From assembly GCA_034231615.1 (NCBI GenBank), contig CM067298.1, positions 54,650,883 to 54,714,882 on the forward strand: a stretch of 64,000 bases of DNA. The letters run 5' to 3'. Source of the stretch: Meghimatium bilineatum. Taxonomy: Eukaryota; Mollusca; Gastropoda; Stylommatophora; Philomycidae. Of the stretch, positions 21,681 to 34,700 are shown one piece after another. Made by a program: the position numbers and the translations under genes. The notes under the pieces were generated by a model that did no database searches, had not been told where the DNA came from, and saw only the letters and a list, made by a program, of their open reading frames with translations. Each line of letters begins with the position of its first letter. Position 1 is the first letter of the stretch.

Positions 21681-22749
21681 GTTAAATTTACTTGTATACT
21701 ATCCGTACTTGCTTGGGCAAGACTGTGGTCCTGCTCGAGATAAGGGATGGCCTGGCCAGTCTCAGTTTTCAGCATTTGTTGGCTGGACACCGCCACATCA
21801 AGGAGCTGGCCTCGATTGGGTTCTTTATAGCTAATGGTAATAGTCATGACTGAGAACAACAGTGCTTTTTACTTTGTTGTGGTAAGAGATTAGAGAGGGC
21901 ATGTATATTCTTATGCTAAGTTACTTAGTGAGTGCCTGTTGGGTGTGGAATGCTACTAATGACATGACTGGAGAAATTTGATAGTAAGTACTGAATGAGC
22001 GAGACTGGACATCTGCGCAACAAAGCAAAAAAAGTAGTTAACTAGCGAGACACATAAATCATAGAAAAGCATATCCTTCAACTTCTGCTGGAGGTGGAAT
22101 TTCCTGGAGTACAATAACATCAGTCAGCCTGGTAGCAGAGATGATAATGAGCTCGCTTTGCAAATCCAACTCTTTTAATTCTCTTGTGGCTTGAACGTCG
22201 ATCATCCACATTGTACTGATAATATGATCGGATGTATTGTCTCAAAATTTAACAGTTGTTAAATAGCAAGCTCCTTTACAGAATATGCTTAAAATAGCAA
22301 TGACATCAACACATAGCCAAAAAACCAGTCGTCATCATCACCAGGTGCTGTTCCAAATAGCATTATGTGATCTCGATCATGACAACTCTTTTTTTTAAAT
22401 ATATTTTATGAGGGTTGTTGTTTGCTCTTTGCCATGACATGATGTTAAACCATTTAATATTTTCAGATGCTGTAGTTCATGATATCTCTTGCCTGTTGTA
22501 AATGTTTTCCATACCTCCCTGTCTCATAACTTGTCCACAAAAAAATCAAGATTATCCCTTTCTGGTATAAGTAACTAAGTAACCCCTTCTCATCACACTG
22601 AAACATTCTCACTCTCCAGCATTTTCTCCTATCTTATGCATTGTGAGGTGAAGGGTTTCTTTAGTATTTTCTGTCCTTCATCTCCTCGTCTGCCCATATC
22701 TCATTTTCTAAACATCATGTCCCCAATTACTAACTCATACTTCTATACT
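21681..22749. other. Intergenic region between the convergent genes
   Basis: No transmembrane-coding exon for the attractin-like gene was found on the minus strand. Two short minus-strand open stretches (21859-21690, beginning MTITISYKEPNRGQ; and 22212-22070, containing QEIPPPAEVEGYAF) are richer in GC than their surroundings but match nothing I know. Confidence 0.4.
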
Positions 22750-25700
22750 TTAATTTAGACCACACAAAAATATCTGACTGCAAATAAATGTTACCTGAAT
22801 TATGAAAGGTGTCTTGAAATTATAAACATAAACATAGAATGTTGTATTCTCTTTCCCAGCAAAAGTATGGTTCTTGTGGTCAAATTTGATGTGAAAAACA
22901 TCACATGGCTTCTCAAGCATGTATATTTTCTCTTGAGGAAAAGACTCTGAGGAAAAAACAACAGCATACAAAAGCTATCTTCTCTTGAGTAAGTGAAAAC
23001 AACACAGAAACATGAACACATAAGTCATACTTCTTCTCTTGAGTAGTGAAAACAACACAGAAACATGAACACATAAGTCATATATTTTCTCTTGAGGAAA
23101 TGGAAACAACACAGAAACATGAACACATAAGTCATACTTCTTCTCTTGAGTAGTGAAAACAACACAGAAACATGAACACATAAGTCATATATTTTCTCTT
23201 GAGGAAATGGAAACAACACAGAAACATGAACACATAAGTCATACTTCTTCTCTTGAGTAGTGAAAACAACACAGAAATATGAACACATAAGTCATACTTC
23301 TTCTCTTGAGTAGTGAAAACAACACAGAAACATGAACACATAAGTCATATATTTTCTCTTGAGGAAATGGAAACAACACAGAAACATGGTTCAGAAATAA
23401 TATCTTTGAAGATATGAAAGAAAGAAAAAAGAGAAAGCGCACACAAAAATCTTCCATTGCTGTGATATGATCACTTGAAAAGTCCCAATTCCTGAGAAAA
23501 TATTCAATGAAAATATATGCCTCTTCCTATTGCTAAATGAACATCTGCAAGACGCAAAAGGCCATACATACATATCTTCTCTTGAGGAAAAGGATACAAT
23601 GACACAATAACATGAATACAAAAGTCATATATCTTATACTTCTCTTGAGAAAAAGGAAACAATAGCATATAGAAATATGAATAAAGAAATTCCTTAAATA
23701 TAATTATACCTAATGATTTTATATTACTTAAGGGACTCCGTGGGATAATTTTATTTCCCCATGATGACTCAGTAATCAATGAGGATGTGATACAGAAACT
23801 GAAAAATACAGCATAAATGTGGACTGACTTGACAGGAACAACTGAAATGAAGGATGAGATTCCTGTATCATCATGCTTACACTACTATCAGTATTCATAC
23901 CATATGCTGAAAGAAACTGTGCACCTATACGGGTCAGCTTGCAGCAAAATGATGTTGGCTATTTTTTTTACTAATTATTTTGTACTGTTGCACTAGGATA
24001 GAAAAAACAAACACAATAAACACTCTTGATAATCTGTTATTTGATATTAATAATATATAAATATATTTGATATTAATATATAAACCGCTTCAGGTGAAGA
24101 CACCCGGTGTAGATCAAACTGTTTCCCTTAGTTCTGGCAGGGTTAGTTAAGAATGAAAGTTAGTAAGTTCCCTTTGGGCAAAAGATAAGGCAGTAGTCAT
24201 GTCTTTCTATACTGAGCACCTTGTTGCAAGTTGCTGTCGTTCTTGTACATTGTTTATGCCCAATATCGATCTTTCTCTGTTGACTGTTTTTGTTGCATAA
24301 CAAATACAGCACTAGAAATTCAACAATATTTTAAAAGCAATATCATATACGTGATACGCTGCTTCAATTATTTGTGTTCTTGTATTGATCACCATGGATA
24401 TGAGCAATTAGCTCTAACTTTCTATGCGCATTTAGCTTTTTAATTATTTTATTTAAGATATACATCATCAACTCATTGAAAACAAGAAAGACTATTTCAC
24501 AAACAAACAAAATAAATAAAGGATATTCTACTTACTTGATTTATAAGTAATATTTAACAAAGGTGAAGCTGATGAAGAACAATAAAAAGTGAAGTCCACA
24601 TCTTTATCACTCTAGATTGATTAAAGGAAATAGCATTCATACAAAATGTAAAAGATAAATCTAATATTTATAACTATGTTGATATGAGGGGAAGTCAATA
24701 AGTAAGTCACAAACTAAATCTCAAAAATATGAAAAAGAATAAAAATGTAATGGATGATTTTTAAAGGTTAGATTATGAGGTTACAACATCCAGTTATGTG
24801 ATCAATGGCTCTGGAAGATAGCATTTGCACCAGTATGTTGTGAATGCATGATCATGGCACATACAATATTTGACTGTGTTCCAAGTGTGTATGACAATCA
24901 ATATAAGGTAATTGCATGAAACGTAACAACAATTAGACTTACGTAAAACACAGGTTTATATTTCGTTTCAATGGGACACCACAGACTATATCTAAAACTA
25001 GTGGGTAATGGGCAATGATGAGCACACAAGAAATCATAAAAATTACAATACACAAATCACATTCAACGTTTCAACCAAAAGGTCTTTATCAAGACACAAA
25101 CAAAACATCAAAAGATGACAAATGGAAAAATAATCACAACGTAAAACGGAAAAATGGAAATGATATGCCAGAAGGTCAGAAAGTACATAAAAACATAAAT
25201 ATATGTGGAAATGAAATGAACAAAAAGATGAGTAAATGACGGAACAAAAAGAATAAAGACAAAGACGACATCAACCCAGTACTAGACATAAGAGTGGTCG
25301 GAATTGAGTCCAAAAGGCTTGAGTGTACCCAATTCAAAAATGAGACAATTTTCTAGAGCATACCTAGATCTATCATCGGTGGTGCAAGATCTGATGGTGG
25401 TGACCTGAATATCCAAAGCACCATGATGACCATCGCCATTGAAGTGTGTGGCCACAGGAGTGGGTGTTCTGTGCTTGATGGCATGAAGATGGTTACAAAA
25501 GTGATCACTCAACCGTAGGCCTGTTTCCCCAATGTAGTTTGCCACAGCGTTTACATATGATCACGTAAATTACATTACGGGATTCACATGTAAAGGCCTC
25601 ATCGATGGAGAAAGTGGCCTTGGGAAATGAAATGGAGCGCATCTGAACTACGTAAGGACATGTAAAGCAACGGACACGTGAGCAACGAACAGTGCCAAAA

Positions 25701-28700
25701 TGGTCAGGAACAGAAGACTTAAGGTGGCTATGAACCAAGATGTCCTTCAGATTTCTATCACGCCTATAAGCCACCAGAGGTAAGTCATATAAAGCATCAC
25801 GGGTGTCAGGATCAGACTGGAGAAGAGAATAATGTTTAAGCATGATGCATCAAACAGAAGAGTTATGGGGATGAAAGGTAAGAACAAGTTTAACCCTATC
25901 AGAGGAGGAGGAAGAACCCTGAGAGTTAGTCAAGGTATCGAGGCGAGACAAATGGCGCACACGGAGCCAAGCGGAAGAAAGAATGCTGTCAGGGAACGAT
26001 TGTCTACGGAAAAACTCAATCATCTCAGAGGACTTGTCGAGAAAATTATCGTAATCGCTACATAAGCATTGCAGGCGAAGAAGCTGGGAGTACGGCAGAG
26101 AGATGCGACAAGCAGGAGGATGAGAAGAAGTGTAGAGCAGAAAGCCATGTGCATCAGTTGGTTTATAGTAAACAGATGTGCTAAGGTAAGGGGGATGAAT
26201 GGTGACAATGATGTCAAGGAAGTTGACAGAGGTAGTGGAGAAGTTAGATGTAAATTGAATAGCAGGGTTGAAACTGCCAATGAAGTTGATGAAACGAGAC
26301 TAATCCACTTCTGACATGTTGGTGATACCTATCCCATCGTCAATGTATCTATGGAAAAGAGATGGGAACGGGCCATCATAGGTAGACCAAACTAAATGTT
26401 CAAGATGTCCCATGAAGAGACACGCATAGCTAGGTCCCATTTTGGTTCCCATGGCAACGCCACTCATCTGATCGAAAAAGTGTCCATCAAATTCAAAAGA
26501 GTTGAGCGTACGCACCAGTTCAGCAAGGCGGATAAGAGTAGAAGTGGATACAGAGGGGTGGGGACTCTTGTCAAGAAAGAACTGTAGAGCCCTGAGACCA
26601 TCTGCATGGGGTATAGAAGTGTACAAAGAACAAACATCAAGCAAGAACAGACGATAGGTACGGTCAGAAGACAACTGGACGGTAGAAAAAATGGTTAGGG
26701 CATGCTTAGTGTCTTTCAAGAATGAAGGCAGTTGTTCGACTAACGGCTGAAAAATGCTGTCAAGGAAGTCGGAGATGCGCTCAGTGGGACAAGAGCAAGC
26801 AGAGAAAATAGTTCTACCCGGATTTGATGCCTTATGGATTTTAGGCAGCATATAGAAAACAGGTTTGCCTAAACAGCTTTGATCGATGCAAAGAGACTTG
26901 CAGTGGTAGGAAAGTCGTTGTTAAGGATAAGGGTTTTCACAGTGTTATTAACAACCTTCTGGTTAGTTACAGTCGTATCAGATGTGCGTGCAGTGTAGAA
27001 AGAAGGATTGGAGAGTTGTTGGTGGCCCTCCTGGAGGTAAAGGTCCTTACGCCAAACCACAACGGCCCCATCCTTATCTGCTGGTTTGATGACAATATCA
27101 TCACTGCGACGAAGATGTGCCAAGGCACAAGATTCTTCAGGGGTGATGTTTGAGCGACGAATGCGGTTGTGATGAAGTGACTTAATGTCATGGAGAGTAT
27201 TCTTGATGTAAATATCAAGAGCTTGAGATGCACCAGGCTTTGGAGTCCAGGGATATTTCTTTTGTTCATATATAGAAAACAAATCGTCAGTACAAGATGA
27301 AACTGTGCCAAAGAAATGATAATGAAGCGGAAGACGACGATGGTAGCGGTGGATATCCTGAAGAAGAGAGTATTGATCGCATGTAGGACGGAGAAGGACG
27401 AACTTAATGCCCTTGCTGAGAACAGAAATTTCACTATCAGAGAGACTGAGGTCAGAAGGAATGCGAACCACAGGTGCGTTGGAATGACCAGGAAGATAAA
27501 CATCCGCATTAGTGGTCAGGTGAGAAGTTGGAATGTCAGAGGGATTAGTGAGACGAGGTGGCGGAGAATTAGCTACAATAGGACTAGAACGGGGGAAAAC
27601 AAGTGAGATATGGATTGAAGGGAATTGAGTTTATTGTTGTGATGAGTGCACATAAAATGGTAAAATTGTTTAGAACGTGGATAATACCCCGAAGGAGGGA
27701 GTACAGTAGAATGTTGTTGTAAGTAAGGTACTGTAAACATTTTTAAAGTAAGACTTTAGAAGAGTCTAGATCAGATAAAAGATGAGTATGGTTAGAAGAT
27801 ATAATACGCATGCGTTGAAACGCACATTTGTCGTCTATGCGTTGGAGTGAGCGCTGCTCACGTGGGTACAAGAAACCGGCAGATGGATTAAATTTGGAGG
27901 AAAATCCTTTAGGAATAACATGACGACGGTCACAAGTGACAAGAAAATGGAGGTGACAGAAGAATTTAGTCTTCTTGAACGTAACTAAAGCCAGTTCAGT
28001 GGCTGTATTACGGATGTCATGCCGCAAAAGGCTGAAAGAAACAATGGCATAATAGCGCACACAGTTGACAAAGTGCTGTACAGAATGCATGGTAAAAGAT
28101 GATATGGATGGAAATGAAGCTAAACTAATAACTAAAATTTTTATGCACTTACAAGACGAACAGTTGCAGTAGTAAATTTCAATATGACAATCGATATAAG
28201 GTAACTGCGTGAAACGTAACAACAATTAGACTTACGTAAAACACAGGTTTATATTTCGTTTTGATGGGACACCACAGACTATATCTAAAACTAGTGGGTA
28301 ATGGGCAATGATGAGCACACAAGAAACCATAAAAATTACAATACACAAATCACATTCAACATTTCAACCAAAAGGTCTTTATCAAGACACAAACAAAACA
28401 TCAAAAGATGACAAATGGAAGAATTATCACAACGGAAAAATGGAAATGATATGCCAGAAGGTCAGAAAGTACATAAAAACGTAAATATATGTGGAAACGA
28501 AACGAACAAAAAGATGAGTAAATGACGGAACAAAAAGAATAAAGACAAAGACGACACCAACCCAGTACTAGACATAAGAGTGGTCGGAATTGAGTCCAAA
28601 AGGCATGAAAAGGTCCACAAGAGTTTTACGTAAGTCCAAGTGTGTACAAAAGTTTGATAATAATATAACAGTATGAGTATCCAGTTGTAAACGGATGGGG

Positions 28701-31700
28701 GGGGAAGACATTCTGCTAATGACCAATGACATTCATAAGGGGATGGTTCATGTTTACACTGACAACTGTTTGTTGCGTAAAGTGATGCATAACTAAATTT
28801 GCACTGCCCTTGCAAACTCAGGAAACTTTTTGAGTTTCAAGATAATTTTTAAATAAGGTTTTGGCCCCATACTATATAAAAAAGCTTATATCGGCCCTCC
28901 TACCCAAAAAAAGGTTTCATATTTCTGGTCTATATCGTTTGGAGAACATTACAATAAAATAAAATACCAAGCGAATCACACAAATAAAAACATCAACAAG
29001 TTATTAAAAATGCTTAGTCTCACAAGGAAATATTACCCACTGTTAATCTGTTCCACATTAATTAATGTTACTCAACAAACAAAATACAACAATAATAATA
29101 ATAACAATAGAAGAACAATAACCCATCAGGGGCTTTCATGGATGCCACATTGGAGACAACAGTACAGAGAACTACAGTATGTTACTTTGTACACTTCAAA
29201 ACAACTCTCTTCTAAGCCATTCAGATGAGTAGACAAATCATGACCAGAATTCCTAAATGTCAATTTACAATTTTCTTTGACACCTTTTCTCCTTCTACGC
29301 TCAAATGTTCCTTGCAAAAATACAACAGTAAATATAAAACAAACAAGGCTAGCTGTGATTTGGAAAAGCAACATCAGTGTTGGAGTGAAAATCAAACTGT
29401 ATAAGTCGCTGGTGCTTTCTGTTGTATGGTTGTGAGAGTTGGACACTCACTGCCGACATGGAGAGAAGATTACAGGCTTTCGAGTACAAATGCTACAGAA
29501 GAATTCTATGAATTTCCTATAGGGAACATAAGACCAATGTGTACGTAAGAAATAAAGTAAAGATGTGTTCAGGAGCCATTGCTTTCAATAGTGAAACGAC
29601 GAAAACTAGCATGGTTCTGACATGTATGCAGGCACGATTCCTTGTCAAAAACAATACTGCAGGGAACTGTCAAGGGTGGAAGAAGCAGAGGAGGACAAAT
29701 AAAGACATGGACAAACAACATCAAGGAATGGACAGGGCAAGATATTTCCACACTCATCCGCATCGCTGAGGATAGAATTAGCTGGAGGACTCTGTGTGCT
29801 GAAGCATCAAATGTGGTACCCCTACAACCCTGAAGGGTTATGGGTTTATTGATTGATTGATTGATAAAACAAACACTGGTTATTCAACAATGTACTTACT
29901 GAAGTAGGAGTGTTCCACAAGTTAATTTGTGTTAGATGTGTAACATCTAACTTAAATGTGTAATAGTAATCACTGTTCAAATGGTCTGTAATAATAATAT
30001 AAAATGGTAAGAACAAAGTACCAATGTAGTAATAAAACAAATATTAGACAAACATTATACACTTAGGAAATTTAAGTTCTCAAATTCCTTCTGGATCTCC
30101 TTTGTAGCAGGACCATGGTCCTACTAGATATCCAGCAGGAGGTTGTCCAGAGAATTGAAATATGTTGTCGCCATTTTATTTGTGCCAATAGCTGACACAT
30201 CCGTCTTCGGTGATGATTCTGTATTAAATTCTTTATTTACAAGTAAAACAATTATTTACAAATCTCTAAAAACAAAAAAGGTATTGCGTTTTCCAAATAC
30301 ACATGAAAAATACCACAACTTTTCCAAAAATTAATCGGGGGAGGGGGGGGAGAGAAAGTGAGATTGCATAATTTTAATTTAGAGTGCTAAAGGTTAACAT
30401 GTCTCCAAAATGCAATGTGAGAATACATGTCCAATTTAATTTGGTGCATACAAAATAAAACATTTTAAAAAGCGATTCAAGTTTTTAAAAAAAAGCAAGC
30501 AGAAGGTACTAAGTTTTCAGTTCTTAGTTTTCAGAATTTTCAAAACCCACACAGATATAGTCAGGTGACATTCTTTCCTGACAGAGAAAATAGAACAAAA
30601 ACTCGCTGTGTGCAAAATTAAATGCCTGAGAACAACATTGGGGGTAAAACAAGGAGATGGAATAAACAATGACACTATAATAAATCTGATGAAAACAATA
30701 TCGTGCAAAGAATACATAGACATAAAAAATATCAAATGGTTCGGCCACCTAATAAGATAGGAACCAGACCGCATTCCATCGATAGCCTTCAATAAAAGAT
30801 GATCTAAAAAGAGAAACAGGAGAAGACCAAACAATGATGGATAGATGACATCAGAGATATACTAGAACACCAAGGCTGCACTATGGCAGCGGATCACAGT
30901 TAGCTAAAGAAAGAAGACTTCGGCTCCCTATGATGCCTAGCGGCACATGGATAGGACAAAACAAGATATTCTTTCCAAAATATCAAGACATAACATTCCA
31001 GAGTATCATCTTCTTTATTAATTTTCTGGATTGTTAATGATTCAAAGTGAATTAACCTGTTGCATTCAGGAACATGTTCAAGCACAGTGATAACTCATAT
31101 TCTTCTTCTTGGTCTGTCCTATTCTCTGTTACCAACGACCATGCCTTCCTTTGATAATTTTTCCATGATTTTATGTCGCTTCATGTGACCAACAACATCA
31201 GTACTACACACATTCATTTTTTTTAAAAAAAACATACTAAAAATTCAAAAAAAATGTCAACAACACAATCACTTACAATAGCATGTTCCTCCATTTCTAG
31301 GGTCACCTGAAAATCTATTGTAATCATCACATCTGTTAAACAAAAAAAATTATTCAAAACATAAGCCAAAAATAAATTACATCACCAAATGCAGCACAGA
31401 AATTAAGTAGAAAGTAACTTGAATTAAAGAAAAACCTGAGCATAAATTTATTCATTGGAAATGGGCTTTCTTCATAATGCAAATTATGAAAGTCACATAT
31501 CAAAATCAGTACTAATGAATTAATCTCTCTATCCATTCACTTCTAAGGAGCCATGATAGCAAAATGGTAGCACACTGCTTTATGAGCTGGATTGTCCATA
31601 TTCCATTTTCCAGTATAATAATTCTTATATTGGACATTGCTATTTCAATAATGTTGAATTTTTAGCCATCATCAAACCATATTGCATATACAGTGTCAAT

Positions 31701-34700
31701 GATCAATTTTTTAGCAATGAGCTAATTCGACCAAGCTCAGTTTGCTAGACAGGTACACTATTTACTTATGGCAATGATTTTCCAGTACAACTGAAATTAT
31801 ATTTAGACCACAAATGTCCCCTAGTTCAACATAGCTTCATAAATTGGGTACCATTCTTCTGGAAAAGTAAAAGCAGTGGGTCTAACTCTGACCACATTAT
31901 ACAGTACTATGCTGCTATTCAAAGAAAAATATAAGTTAGCACCATATTGTCCAATTATTTCAACAGTGAAAAAAATACTTTTCATAAAAAATATTTTTAT
32001 TCTTTTAAAAGATCTTTTTACAATTCTTTTCTTACAGCTTTCAATATCTTGGGTCAACCAAAAAACACCACATGAGATTTCTCAGCAGAAATCAGAAAAA
32101 GATTAACAATGGCCCTAAAAAAACATCACAATGAAAAACTTATGGCAAGGGGCAGCAGAAAACTTACAAAGTTGCAACTATTATATTTTTCCAATGGTGA
32201 CATATGGTTGTGAAATGTGGGCAATGACATCCGCATTGGAAAATAAAATAGAATTTGAAATGAAATGTTATAGAACAGTCTTAACCCTGTGAACCCTGGT
32301 CAACTGACCATTAAAAATCCCTTCCTCTTAGCTCTTGAGCCAAAAATACACAAAAAGGATACCCCAACAGATAAGCTATTTTGGTTTTTGTTAGGAACCT
32401 GTGTTCCCCTATTTGATTGTTTCTCTTGGTTATATTTATCTGTTTATGTTTATCATTTATTAAATTAAATTTATTTAGGGTTAGAGTTAGTTATGTAAAA
32501 CATAACTAACCCTAAAAAAAGAATATTTAAATTAATTATTGATATAACATTTAGATTAATTAATCCTAAAATAAGCAGGGACACACAGGTTCCAAACAAG
32601 AACCATTGTTATTTTAAAAGAAATAAGAAACAATTCATATTAAAAGGAGACCAACCTGCATCAAATTTACTTGATAAACTATTTAGAATAAGCCCTCTTT
32701 CACTCCCACAGATTGATGCTTGACCCACTGATGAACCAATATTACTACAACTGTAGTAATTTATAGGCCTACTGCGAACAATATTCACTCACTCAGGCTC
32801 AAGCGATCCATCTGAATCTATTTTCAAATCATTTTCAGAATAATTACCATCTAAATCTAATTCATCATCCTCTGAATCATCAAACTCAACAACTTATTCA
32901 GCTGTTTTTTAACACACAAATAATACAAATTTCAACATATGAATTTTGTTTTAAAATACTAACACTAAGAACGACACATTGTAAACACGTGTACACCATT
33001 TTGTGAAGCAGCTATCCAACAATGAAATGCATACAATGTGACGCCCATAAAATGTGCAAATCAATTTATTAATAATATGAGATACTGTTTTGTGAAGTCG
33101 AAATACTATAAAAAACTTATCTCGGGGCTGCAATATTTTGTGTAAATCCTGAGATTTCAGGATCTCGTGTTCTAAGGGTTAAGAATATCATACACAAAAA
33201 AACAATCCACAGCAGAAGTCTGCAAAGACCTGAGCATTGAGCTGGACTGGTTCCTCAAAACTATAAAAAAATTCTAGCTAATTGGACATATAAAAAAATA
33301 ATGGTTTAGAAATGGTAATCATGGAGGTAAAGGTTCCAGAAAAGAGAACAAGAGGCAAGCCAAGATTACACTGGACATTGAAGACCTTCTAAACATAATG
33401 CTGGAATAGGCTGGACAGCTTGCACAGCACTGAGAGACACAGTAGCAATGAGGACAGTATTCTGCAAAGGACACATCACATAAGTCATATTTTCTTTTCC
33501 AGAGAGAGAGAGGAGGGGGGAGGGAGGGTGTGTGTATGCACAAGCGTGTAGTTATTTCTTTATTTGTTTAAAATTTATCTTTAAACAAAATTATTATTAT
33601 GTGCTTACCTATCACAGAATTTACCAATTACACCTCTAGTACGACAGTAACAATCTCCTGTTGAAGGGTTACAGCTGTCAGCTTGACCATTGCAGGAACA
33701 GGCTGGAAATGTGTAAATATCACTATTTAAAGATTTGAAAGGCCTTTCCACAACATTTAATAATGTATGGGTATGAACACAAAATAATAACAGTAATAGA
33801 CATTAATATTTGGATATGATATTAGTCTGTCATATTCATCAATAACTGCCCTTCCCTAAGTGGGCAGTGAGATCAATAACCAATCATAGCTGATAGAATG
33901 GAGAGTATATCAAACAGGAAATGCTCACAATGTATTATGACAAAATGACAGTAATAAAATCAAAACTTCCTGAACATCTTGGCTAGAAGTCCTAAAAGAT
34001 GCTGAAGTAAAAAGAAAAATTGTAGCACAAAAAAAAAAAAAAAAATACAGTTAGACAGTCAAAATTTATAGAGTATATGATGAGTAAAGTAAAGCATGCT
34101 CAGTGGCTAACGGAAAGATCGAGGGAAGAATCGATACATAAAGACAAAGAGATCAGCCATCATCTTGGTAGAAGAAAGTCATTGACTGAAGTTATTTATA
34201 ACACACAAGAGACACAATTATGGAGAAGCATTATCAGAAACACTTCTCATCATGACAATTGATTAATTGACAATGAATATATCATATTTAGAGTGACAAC
34301 AACAATGGCTTTTAATTCACAAATTCCACAAATAAGTATTAGTGCTTTCCATTATAAGATATGTCCAAATTACAAAATATCAAATGCTATTAAAAAACTG
34401 ATAAAATACATGGTCTATATATTCCTGTTCCATGATACGGCCAAATCGTAAAGGATGGCCAGATGTTTTCAAACAAAAGTGTACAAAATCTATGAAGCGA
34501 GGTGATATGAAGTATAAACAGCAAAGTAATACAGTGGCCACTGTTTGAAGGGACAAGAGTTTTGTATTCATCCTGAGTACAAATACAACACCTGATCTCA
34601 CAACAATGACACATTATACAGCACACAGCAAAATAAATGTGCAGATACCATCCCTAGTGGCTGTCCACAAATGACCTATGAGAGGAGTAGACAGACTCGA

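Larger units (their letters stand above)
24880..28646 (-). mobile_element. Penelope-like retroelement with 12-bp target duplication
   Basis: TCCAAGTGTGTA occurs at 24880-24891 and 28635-28646, bracketing pseudo-LTRs and a minus-strand ORF with a Penelope-type reverse transcriptase and GIY-YIG endonuclease region. About 30 bp of extra sequence lies between the upstream pseudo-LTR and the target duplication, as seen in other Penelope insertions. It sits in the attractin-like intron, antisense to nothing (same strand as the gene). Confidence 0.88.
32025..33490 (+). mobile_element. LINE C-terminal relic split by a TTAA insertion
   Basis: The first part ends MVTYGCEMWAMTSA..CYRTVL at 32284 and the second starts RISYTKK at 33182. 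Joining across the insertion restores one frame. The tail carries KKITLDIEDLLNIML-like residues. The same family lies at 51165-51725. Confidence 0.78.

Noticed and set aside
22778..22794. GTAACA...TTTGCAG as an intron directly after the last attractin exon
   Set aside because: Only 17 bp, too short for a spliceosomal intron, and the resulting frame adds no recognisable sequence.
22950..23400. Regular repeats resembling a CRISPR array
   Set aside because: Units are directly adjacent with no unique spacers, and the context is animal DNA.
22975..23457. Overlapping minus-strand ORFs encoding repeated CVHVSVLF peptides
   Set aside because: They are translations of the 53/54-bp minisatellite in several frames; repetition alone keeps them open.
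25010..25040. Plus-strand AATGATGAG...GAAATC as a hammerhead core
   Set aside because: Opposite to the element's sense strand and no stem II pairing; the minus-strand motif at 25064-25093 fits better.
27316..27606. Plus-strand ORF inside the Penelope element
   Set aside because: Opposite strand of the Penelope N-terminal coding region with no independent motifs.
29126..29446. Minus-strand ORF with a hydrophobic segment, considered as the missing attractin membrane domain
   Set aside because: It lies upstream (in gene order) of the juxtamembrane exons and is antisense to a LINE 3' end.
32490..32515. TTAGGG-like units as an interstitial telomere
   Set aside because: Only two units per arm, in a palindrome shared with another copy; better explained as part of a mobile element.
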